From positions 1 through 7,674 of the forward strand of contig DATKZS010000142.1 in the NCBI GenBank assembly GCA_035527835.1: a stretch of DNA of 7,674 nt, in the 5' to 3' direction. Origin of the DNA: DATKZS01 sp035527835 [NCBI: bacterium]. Lineage in GTDB: Bacteria; RBG-13-61-14. The number at the start of each line of letters is the position of its first letter. Positions within the stretch are counted from its first letter, which is position 1. The translations under genes were made by a program, and so were the position numbers. Under the pieces are notes generated by a model. That model had not been told where the DNA came from, made no database searches, and was given only the letters and a program-made list of their open reading frames with translations. Shown piece after piece: positions 1 to 5,824 of this stretch.

Positions 1-642
1 GACCGGGTGATCATGTATTTCAAGGACGAGGCCACCGCCGGCGACGGCGACAAGCGCGGGATCATCCGGGGCAAGGGCGCGATCAACTGCGAGTTCTCGA
101 CCATCATCTTCAAGCTCCTGGAAAAGCGCGGCATCGCCACGCATTTGATCGGGCAGGTGAGCCCGGTCGAGCACTTGTGCCATAACGTGAAGATCCTGCC
201 GGTCGAGGTCGTGATCCGCAATATGGTGGCCGGCCATCTGGCCTCCCGCATGGGAATGGAAGAGGGCACGCCGCTCAAGAAGACCATCCTCGAGCACGGC
301 TACAAGTGCGACGCGCTCCACGATCCCATGGTCAACGAGTGGCACATCCTGGCCTTCGGCTACGCCACCAAAAAGCAGTACGACGCCATGAACCGGATCG
401 CGCTCGCGGTGAACAAGGTCCTGGTCCCCTTCTTCAACAAGCGCGGCATCATCCTGGTTGACTACAAGCTCGAGTTCGGGCTGTACCAGGGCAAGATCCT
501 GCTCGCCGACGAGTTCACGCCGGACGGCTCGCGGCTGTGGGACAAGCACACCAGGAAGAAGCTGGACAAGGACCGGTTCCGGCGCGACCTGGGAGGAATC
601 GAGGAGGCCTACGCCGAGGCCCTGGACCGCATCAAGGCCTGA
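1..642 (+). CDS. purC: SAICAR synthetase, 5'-truncated by window edge
   Basis: Phosphoribosylaminoimidazole-succinocarboxamide synthase, the cytoplasmic ATP-dependent ligase that joins CAIR and aspartate in purine biosynthesis. The reading frame is open from the first base (D-R-V-I-M-Y-F-K) and ends with TGA at 640-642. Compared with E. coli PurC (237 residues), about 21 N-terminal residues lie outside the window, so the GTG at 7 is an internal valine and not a start. Family signatures are in order: TAGDGDKRG near 40-66, RNMVAGHLASRMG at about 217, the aspartate/CAIR-site region HDPMVNEW at about 319, VDYKLEFG at about 457, and DEFTPDGSRLWD at about 508. The C-terminus is complete (LGGIEEAYAEAL) and slightly shorter than in E. 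coli. The gene converges on gltX across a 143-base gap that holds a long hairpin. Confidence 0.97.
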   Translation, partial: DRVIMYFKDEATAGDGDKRGIIRGKGAINCEFSTIIFKLLEKRGIATHLIGQVSPVEHLCHNVKILPVEVVIRNMVAGHLASRMGMEEGTPLKKTILEHGYKCDALHDPMVNEWHILAFGYATKKQYDAMNRIALAVNKVLVPFFNKRGIILVDYKLEFGLYQGKILLADEFTPDGSRLWDKHTRKKLDKDRFRRDLGGIEEAYAEALDRIKA

Positions 643-680
643 ACTACAGTCGCCGGCCTAATATTGACGCGCGGTTTAAT

Positions 681-765
681 AACCACAGATGAACACAGAT
701 GAACACGGATTAATAGATAATGCCTGGAAAAGAACATCCGTGTTCATCCGTGTTCATCTGTGGTT
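681..765. repeat. Long imperfect hairpin built from GATGAACAC decamers
   Basis: Two 30-base arms (681-710 and 736-765) are reverse complements except for one pair, A697 against C749, and enclose a 25-base loop. Each arm is itself tandem: ACCACA-GATGAACACA-GATGAACACG-GAT, a decamer repeated with one variable base. It fills the gap between the convergent stops of purC and gltX and is followed on the + strand by the T-rich run AATTTATTCTTTC, so it could end transcription from either side. Near-identical ACCACAGATGAACACAGATG strings are, from general knowledge, frequent between genes in environmental bacterial genomes. Reading through the right arm gives a VFIRVHLWL-type peptide, which I regard as spurious. 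Confidence 0.9.
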
Positions 766-785
766 AATTTATTCTTTCGTTCCGT

Positions 786-2189
786 CTATTGGAGGTTGCA
801 CTCCTCGATCGCGCGCCGGATGCGCTCGAGCGTTTTTGGTTTCCCGAGCAGGGGCAAGAGCTCGAACAGGCCGGGGCTTTCCGCGCGGCCGGTGACCGCG
901 ACCCTGACCGGCTGCGCCACCTTGCCGAGCTTGACGCCCATCTCCTCGGCCAGGCCGGTGAACGCCTGTTCCAGCGCCTTCTCCTCGAACGCGGCAAGCG
1001 CGTCGAGCCTATCCATGACCTTGCTCAGCACGGGAGCGTTCTCCGGCTTCAGGAATTTCTTGTGGGCCTTCTCCTCGAACTCGATTTTGTCGTCAAAGAT
1101 GTACGCGGTCTTTTCCGGCAGCTCCATGAGCGTGGTCACGCGCGGCTGGTGCAGCTCGATGATCCTTAAAAACCTGTCGTCGAGCGACACCGCGTATCCC
1201 TTTTCCTTGAAGAAGGGCAGGGCGAGCTCGCCAAGCTCCGCGACCGGCCGCTGCCGGATGTAGTGGCCGTTGAACCACAAAAGCTTGTCCGCGTCCCACA
1301 CCCCCGGCGCCTTGCCCACGTCCTCGATGGTGAAGAGCTTGACCATCTCGTCCTTGGTGAAGACCTCCTGGTCGCCGTGCGACCAGCCGATGCGGACCAG
1401 GAAGTTCATCACCGCCTCCGGCAGGTAGCCGAGGTCGCGGTAGGAGATCAGCGAGGTCGCGCCGTGGCGCTTGCTGAGCTTGGACTTGTCCTGGCCCAGG
1501 ATGAGCGGATGGTGCGCGAAGCGCGGCAGCGCGTAGCCCAGCGCCTCGTAAAGCTGGATCTGGCGCGGGGTGTTGTTGAGGTGGTCGCCGCCGCGGATGA
1601 TGTGGGTCATGCCGAGGTCATGGTCGTCAATCACCGCCGCGAAGTTGTAGGTGGGCGTGCCGTCGCCCCGGATGAGCACCAGGTCGTCCAGCTCCTCGTT
1701 TTGGAAGACCACGCGGCCCTGGATCAGGTCGTCCACCGCGGTCTCGCCCTCCTGCTCGTTCTTGAACCGCACCACCCGGGGCCGGTCCGCCGGGTGCTCG
1801 ACCCGCGCCCGGCACCGGCCGTCGTACTTGGGCTTGCGGCCTTCCTTGAGCGCCCGCTCGCGCATCGCGTCGAGCTCCGCCGGCAGGCACGAGCAATAAT
1901 ACGCCTTGCCCTCGTCCATCAGCCGCGTGGCCTCCCGCCGGTAAAGCTCGAGGCGCCGCGACTGGAACACCGGCTCGCCGTCCCAGTCAATGCCCAGCCA
2001 CTTAAGGCCCGCGAGGATCGCCTGGGTGTACTCGTCCCTGCTCCGCTCCACGTCGGTGTCCTCGATCCTAAGCAGGAACTCGCCGCCCTCGTGACGCGCG
2101 AACAGCCAGTTGAACAGAGCCGTGCGCGCGCCCCCGATGTGCAGGTGCCCGGTCGGGCTCGGCGCGAAACGGCAGCGTACTTTACTCAC
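786..2189 (-). CDS. gltX: Glutamyl-tRNA synthetase
   Basis: Class I aminoacyl-tRNA synthetase that charges tRNA-Glu (467 residues, the usual length of a bacterial GluRS). The Rossmann-fold catalytic domain opens with RFAPSPTG and the HIGH-motif variant HLHIG (residues 15-19). The KMSKS counterpart is KLSKR (237-241). A zinc site like that of E. coli GluRS is visible as C99-x-C101 followed by Y122-DGR-C126. The motif usually read RG(D/E)(D/E)HxNNTPRQ is RGGDHLNNTPRQ here, with Gly201 replacing an acidic residue. The C-terminal anticodon-binding helical domain is complete. The start is GTG at 2187-2189, preceded at 7 bases by a GGGGG Shine-Dalgarno-like run. The nearby ATG at 2191-2193 is out of frame. 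The stop is TAG. A non-discriminating enzyme that also charges tRNA-Gln cannot be excluded from sequence alone. Confidence 0.97.
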   Translation of the reverse strand: MSKVRCRFAPSPTGHLHIGGARTALFNWLFARHEGGEFLLRIEDTDVERSRDEYTQAILAGLKWLGIDWDGEPVFQSRRLELYRREATRLMDEGKAYYCSCLPAELDAMRERALKEGRKPKYDGRCRARVEHPADRPRVVRFKNEQEGETAVDDLIQGRVVFQNEELDDLVLIRGDGTPTYNFAAVIDDHDLGMTHIIRGGDHLNNTPRQIQLYEALGYALPRFAHHPLILGQDKSKLSKRHGATSLISYRDLGYLPEAVMNFLVRIGWSHGDQEVFTKDEMVKLFTIEDVGKAPGVWDADKLLWFNGHYIRQRPVAELGELALPFFKEKGYAVSLDDRFLRIIELHQPRVTTLMELPEKTAYIFDDKIEFEEKAHKKFLKPENAPVLSKVMDRLDALAAFEEKALEQAFTGLAEEMGVKLGKVAQPVRVAVTGRAESPGLFELLPLLGKPKTLERIRRAIEECNLQ

Positions 2190-2194
2190 TCATC

Positions 2195-2201
2195 TACCCC
2201 C
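2195..2201 (-). promoter_or_regulatory. Ribosome binding site deciding the GTG start of gltX
   Basis: On the - strand the leader reads CGGGGGTAGATGAGTGAGTAA. The G-run lies 7 bases before the in-frame GTG but only 3 bases before the out-of-frame ATG, so spacing favours GTG. The ATG would encode only Met-Ser-Glu and then meet TAA inside the gltX start region. This arrangement settles the start choice and could allow restart coupling between the two. Confidence 0.55.
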
Positions 2202-2225
2202 GAGACATTTTTCAATCAATATTAA

Positions 2226-2302
2226 ACGCCAAGGCGCCAAGACGCGGAGTCCGCCAAGAAAATATTTTTTGATTCCTTTTCCTTGGTGCCTTGGCTTGGC
2301 GT
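2226..2302. repeat. Decayed inverted repeat of CGCCAAG heptamers
   Basis: The left side carries CGCCAAG at 2227, 2235 and 2252 and a variant, CGCGGAG, at 2243. The right side (2281-2302, CCTTGGTGCCTTGGCTTGGCG) carries the reverse complement. The outer eight pairs are perfect (2226-2233 with 2295-2302). The inner pairing is broken by small insertions, and the central part is an AT-rich run (AAAATATTTTTTGATTCC). It occupies most of the gap between the RDD gene and gltX, both on the - strand, and could end or attenuate transcription before gltX. I saw no convincing -35/-10 pair for gltX in the same gap. Confidence 0.75.
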
Positions 2303-2341
2303 AAAATGATTCGTCACGTTCCCACGCGTTGTGCCATCGGG

Positions 2342-4078
2342 TCAGACTCTCTCCACCCTGATCCCGCTCAGCCGGTCGTGCAGCGCCCCCTTGTCTCCGA
2401 ACAGCGCGAAGAGCAGGCCCGCGCCCATGGGGACCAGGCTCAGGATGAAAACGCCGGTGCGCACGAACGACCGCGCCAGCGCCGGCTTTTGCCCGTCAAC
2501 GGCGGCCAGCTTGAGCCCGAAGATCATCATGCCCGGCGTCCGGCCGGTGATGCTCCCGAACAGGCTCCCGTAAACCAGCGCCAGGATTCCGGACATGATC
2601 ATGAGGGGGAACGCCACCAGGGAGAGCCACTCCCACGCGCTGCCGTGCAGGGCCTGGCCGTTTGCCAGCACCGCGCCCTTGTAAAGCGCGAGTCCCAGCG
2701 CGGCCCAGACCGCGACGTCGAACAGGCCCGCGCCCGCGCGCCGGAGGTTCATGAGCCACGCGCCCGGCCGCGCCGCCTTCTTGGCCCTCCGGCCCCGCAC
2801 CGCCCGGATGCCCCGGCCCGTTTCCATGTTCCCCCGCTCTCCCGATGACGCGCCGGCCGCGCCGAGCGGCAGCTCGAGCGGCAGCGGAGCGCCGTGGTCC
2901 GCGACGCCGCGCGGCGCTATCTCGATCTGCGATTCCTCGTCCGCCTCCGCCTGGCACCCGCTCGCGACATCGTCCGCCGACTGCTCGAAAAATTTGTCGA
3001 GCCTGCTCTCCTCGAAGCTCGCGCCGGCCGAGACCTCGGAGGAGTCGGGTTCCGGCGCCGCCGGCGAGGGGGCTTCAACCTCCGGCGCGGCCGCCTCCGC
3101 TGTCGGCGCTTCAGCTTCCACCGACGCCCCGCTCCCGTCAGTCCTCTCTCCCTCCGGCTCCATGATCCGGCGCATGGCCGCGGCCGTGGCCTCCCCGGGA
3201 ATGTCGAGCGGGTCAAGCTCACCCACCGGGCTTGCGCTGTCCTGGCCGGGATCAGCGGTCACGGGTCCCGCGGTTTCCCGCTCCTGGTCAGCGGCCTCGG
3301 CGGCGCGGAGCAGAAGCTCGGCCTCTTGCCACGCGTCGAGGCCGGACGCCTCATCCGCCGGCGCGGCCGCGGCCGGCGCGATCTCCCTGGCCAGCGCGGC
3401 CACGATTTCCGCCTCCGCCGCGTCCGGCGCCGCCGGCTCCACGCCCTTCAGCGCCTGCTCCACCTCGTCAAGCGCGCGAGATTCAAAGTCGCTCGCGCTG
3501 TTCTCCAGGGCCAATGCTTCCGGGGCCGATGCTTCCGGTCTCTCAGCCAGGCCCATGGTGTCCTCGGACTCCTCCCCGGACGGCGCGGCCTCTTTTTCCC
3601 CGGGAGCTTCGGACTCATCTCCCGCCTCGTCCATCCGCTCCGCCGTGACCCTAAGCTCCGGCGCCGACGCCGTCACCTCGCTCTCATCCGCTTCCTCGGC
3701 CGCCGGCGGTTGCGCCTGGGCCTCCGCCGGCTCCGGCGCTTCCCTCTCGATTACCAGCTCCACCGACCCGGACCCGGTGTCCTCGCCGATGATCGAGTCC
3801 TCATCCTGGCCCGGCGCCAGCGCGATCTCCGCCGGCGCCAGCGACCCGGAAAAATCCGGGGCCTGGGCCAGGGACTCGTCGCGCTCGGAATAAGACACGG
3901 CCTCGCCGGCCGGCGCGTCAACCGCGGGTGGCTTGGAGAAGGTAAAGCTCTCGCCGGTGCCTAGTCCCTGGCTTTGTTCTTCGGGGGGAGTTTCGAGAGC
4001 GCCGGTCATGGGCATCCGGCACCGGAGACAACGTTCCTTGGGTTCGAGATGGTGAAAACCGCAGTGGGGGCATCGCAT
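2342..4078 (-). CDS. Zinc-ribbon, disordered linker and RDD-domain membrane protein
   Basis: A 578-residue protein with three parts. Residues 1-22 form a small zinc ribbon (C3-P-H-C6, ten residues, C17-L-R-C20). Residues about 25-435 are low complexity and acidic, rich in Ala, Glu, Pro, Ser, Gly and Asp, and predicted disordered by composition. A basic stretch (RGRRAKKAARPG, about 428-439) then leads to an RDD-family membrane domain (about 441-578). That domain shows RRAGAGLFD, three likely membrane helices (about 450-470, 484-508, 541-560), GRTPGMMIFGLKL and the closing LHDRLSG, all typical of RDD proteins. RDD proteins are mostly uncharacterised; a few are linked to ion or solute movement. 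The basic run before the first helix suggests a cytoplasmic N-terminus. The ATG start has AGGAGG 8 bases upstream. Molecular function is unknown. Confidence 0.9.
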   Translation of the reverse strand: MRCPHCGFHHLEPKERCLRCRMPMTGALETPPEEQSQGLGTGESFTFSKPPAVDAPAGEAVSYSERDESLAQAPDFSGSLAPAEIALAPGQDEDSIIGEDTGSGSVELVIEREAPEPAEAQAQPPAAEEADESEVTASAPELRVTAERMDEAGDESEAPGEKEAAPSGEESEDTMGLAERPEASAPEALALENSASDFESRALDEVEQALKGVEPAAPDAAEAEIVAALAREIAPAAAAPADEASGLDAWQEAELLLRAAEAADQERETAGPVTADPGQDSASPVGELDPLDIPGEATAAAMRRIMEPEGERTDGSGASVEAEAPTAEAAAPEVEAPSPAAPEPDSSEVSAGASFEESRLDKFFEQSADDVASGCQAEADEESQIEIAPRGVADHGAPLPLELPLGAAGASSGERGNMETGRGIRAVRGRRAKKAARPGAWLMNLRRAGAGLFDVAVWAALGLALYKGAVLANGQALHGSAWEWLSLVAFPLMIMSGILALVYGSLFGSITGRTPGMMIFGLKLAAVDGQKPALARSFVRTGVFILSLVPMGAGLLFALFGDKGALHDRLSGIRVERV

Positions 4079-4194
4079 GATCGCATCCTCCTGTCCGCAT
4101 TCCGCATAATTGTGCAGCGCGTGAGCTCCGACTTCGCCGCCCCGCCGGGACCAAAGCCCCGGCCGGGCCGCCCGTTTCCGCGATACTTAATATT

Positions 4195-4911
4195 CTACCA
4201 CTTGTGCTTCTTCGCCGCCAGCCGAAGATACATCTTCGCGAGCTGGTTCACGGGATCCTGCGTCAGGATCGCCTTCCATTCCTCCATGGCCTCGCGCGCC
4301 TTGCCGGTGGAATAAAGGAAGACCCCGAGCTGGGTGCGGGCCTTCAGATAGTCCGGCCGGCTCTCTTTCACGGTCTGCAGCTCCGCGATGGCCTCGTCCT
4401 TCAGCCCCGAGTCAAACAACGCCTGCGCCAGCCGGAGCCGGATGTCCGGAAACTCCGGCCGCATCGAGAGCGCCTTCTCATACTCGGAGATCGCGTCCTC
4501 GAACAGCCCCATCCCGTGGTAAACGTCGCCCAGGTCCGCGTGCATGTTCGCGATCTTGCCGCGAACGAACGGGTCCGGGATGCGGGCGTCGCCCATGCCC
4601 TGGGGAATGCCGCGCACCCGCTCGTAGAGCTCCTCGGCCTTGTCGTACTGCCCGATCTCGGAATAGGCCACGGCCAGGTTGAACTGCACCTCGGTGTAGC
4701 GCGGGTTCACGGCCAGGGCCTTCTCGAAGCATTCGATGGCGCCGCGGAAATCGCCCCGGTCGTGGTGGATCTGGCCCATCATGTTCCAGACGTCGGCGAA
4801 GGAGTCAACCTTCTGTGTAAGCTTCGTGAAAATCGAGAGCGCCTCCTCGAACTCCTTCCGCTCAAAGGCGTCCCGGCCCGTGGCATACAGCCAGCGCACT
4901 GATTCTTCCAT
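4195..4911 (-). CDS. TPR-repeat protein, soluble
   Basis: A 238-residue protein made almost wholly of tetratricopeptide repeats, helical hairpins that usually hold other proteins. Repeats are visible at about 6-36, 39-72 (ADVWNMMGQIHHDRGDFRGAIECFEKAL), 73-100, 121-154, 155-188 and 189-222. A 20-residue insert (GIPQGMGDARIPDPFVRGKI) separates the third and fourth. There is no signal peptide or membrane helix, so it is probably cytoplasmic. I chose the ATG at 4909-4911 because GGGGAG lies 6 bases upstream. An in-frame GTG at 4947 would add 12 residues (MTPISQQGGERS) but has no clear ribosome site. It lies 85 bases after the lipoprotein gene and 116 bases before the RDD gene, all on the same strand, so it may assemble or scaffold envelope proteins, though this is inference. 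The partner is unknown. Confidence 0.88.
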   Translation of the reverse strand: MEESVRWLYATGRDAFERKEFEEALSIFTKLTQKVDSFADVWNMMGQIHHDRGDFRGAIECFEKALAVNPRYTEVQFNLAVAYSEIGQYDKAEELYERVRGIPQGMGDARIPDPFVRGKIANMHADLGDVYHGMGLFEDAISEYEKALSMRPEFPDIRLRLAQALFDSGLKDEAIAELQTVKESRPDYLKARTQLGVFLYSTGKAREAMEEWKAILTQDPVNQLAKMYLRLAAKKHKW

Positions 4912-4983
4912 GCTCCGCTCCCCGCCTTGTTGTGATATGGGCGTCACGCCCGCGACCCGGCCCCGACCGCGGGACCTCTCGGT

Positions 4984-4996
4984 TACGATTATCGTA
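4984..4996. promoter_or_regulatory. 13-base perfect dyad (TACGAT-T-ATCGTA)
   Basis: A perfect 6+1+6 inverted repeat directly abuts the TAA stop of the lipoprotein gene and lies 73 bases before the ATG of the TPR gene. It is AT-rich within very GC-rich surroundings. This is the size of a small operator half-site pair, but the stem is too short to be a strong RNA terminator and no T-run follows. A regulatory role is only a possibility. Confidence 0.25.
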
Positions 4997-5824
4997 TTAC
5001 AGCCCCTGGGTGAATTTCCACCCCCCCGGCGTCTTCTCGAGCTCGAACCGCTCCTCCCCGCTGAACGTCATGGGAGTGCCCATCTGAACCGCGTGCATCG
5101 TGAACTTCTGCTGCACCGTGGCCGCGTCCCCGAAATACCAGATCTTCCGGTCAAAGCTCCGGAACTGGATGTCGTCATAGACCCGGAAATTCTGCAGCAC
5201 CTTCTTCCTGATGTCCTCCGCGGTCTCCCCCTTGTGGCGGTAGCGCGGCGACACCAGGCTCATGTACGTATTGATGTCCTCCTTGACCAGCGCCCCCTCG
5301 CGCTGCAACAGCGTCTGCTCGATCTCGTACTCATCCTCCATCCGCCCCGAGAGCAGCCGCAGGATCTCCGAGCCGCGGCGGCAGGCCCAGCCCCCGGGCC
5401 CCCGCTCCATCAGCAGATGCTCGGCCTCGTCATAGCGCATGGGCTTGCCCTCGATCGTGTCCTCCATGGTGAACCGCTGGGTCACCATGGCCAGGCCGCC
5501 CTTGATCTCGATCTCGCGCCGCCCGAGCCCGATCACCGGCCGCGGCGATTCCTTCAGCCGTTCCACGGCCCGCTTTTTCATGGCCGGAAGCGGCGCGCGC
5601 GGGTCCTCGTAATCCGGCGCGAACAGGGCCAGGAACCCTTGCGTGTCGCCGGCCATGGCCGCCCGCGCCCAATCGTCGAGCGTGCGCTCGATCCGCCGTT
5701 TTTCCAGGTAATCGCAGCCGCCGGCCCCGAGGCCGATCAGCATGAGGATGACGGCCGCGGCCCCCGCGCGCCGGAGAGCGCTTCTGGTCTTTGCCTCCCG
5801 CATGCTCCGCGCTTCCCGGCTCAC
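4997..5824 (-). CDS. Probable lipoprotein with two tandem NTF2-like domains
   Basis: A basic N-terminus (ALRR), a hydrophobic stretch (AGAAAVILMLIGLG) and AGG-C37 form a plausible, slightly weak lipobox. The residue after Cys37 is Asp, which in enterobacteria signals retention in the inner membrane. The mature part holds two similar halves: about 40-155 and 164-275. Each begins with a helix (IERTLDDWARAAMAGD; IEQTLLQREGALVKED), continues with an LxxxxSP/APxY turn, and ends with a strand plus GGW (GPGGWACRRG; TPGGWKFTQG). This pattern is that of SnoaL/NTF2-like cone folds, which bind small ligands or partner proteins. The GTG start overlaps the bamD stop as GTGA, implying translational coupling. 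ATG at 5803 (268 residues) is an alternative that gives a more usual signal-peptide length. Function is unknown. Confidence 0.85.
   Translation of the reverse strand: MSREARSMREAKTRSALRRAGAAAVILMLIGLGAGGCDYLEKRRIERTLDDWARAAMAGDTQGFLALFAPDYEDPRAPLPAMKKRAVERLKESPRPVIGLGRREIEIKGGLAMVTQRFTMEDTIEGKPMRYDEAEHLLMERGPGGWACRRGSEILRLLSGRMEDEYEIEQTLLQREGALVKEDINTYMSLVSPRYRHKGETAEDIRKKVLQNFRVYDDIQFRSFDRKIWYFGDAATVQQKFTMHAVQMGTPMTFSGEERFELEKTPGGWKFTQGL

Noticed and set aside
681-765. Possible CRISPR because of repeated GATGAACAC units.
   Set aside because: Units are contiguous 10-mers arranged in inverted arms, with no unique spacers and no cas genes.
689-895. Small + strand frame starting MNTDEHG and containing VFIRVHLWL.
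   Set aside because: It is the conceptual translation of the hairpin arms and runs into the antisense of gltX, so it is a repeat artefact.
1263-2225. A 320-residue + strand open frame opposite gltX.
   Set aside because: Its sequence is the antisense of conserved GluRS motifs, has no family features, and runs on into the intergenic repeat.
2751-3964. Long + strand open frames (380 and 356 residues) opposite the RDD gene; all three + frames are open around 3232-3648.
   Set aside because: They mirror the low-complexity GC-rich linker of the - strand gene, where stop codons are rare in every frame. Their translations are Ser/Ala or Arg/Leu runs with no domain, and the - strand protein has a recognisable zinc ribbon and RDD domain.
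4144-4163. GC-rich stem (GCCGGG, 8-base loop, CCCGGC) after the TPR gene as a terminator.
   Set aside because: Only six pairs and no T-run on the - strand, and such short GC dyads are expected by chance in this composition.
4953-4972. Short GC inverted repeat (CCCGCG...CGCGGG) upstream of the TPR gene.
   Set aside because: Six pairs, ambiguous inner pairing, and no supporting motif.
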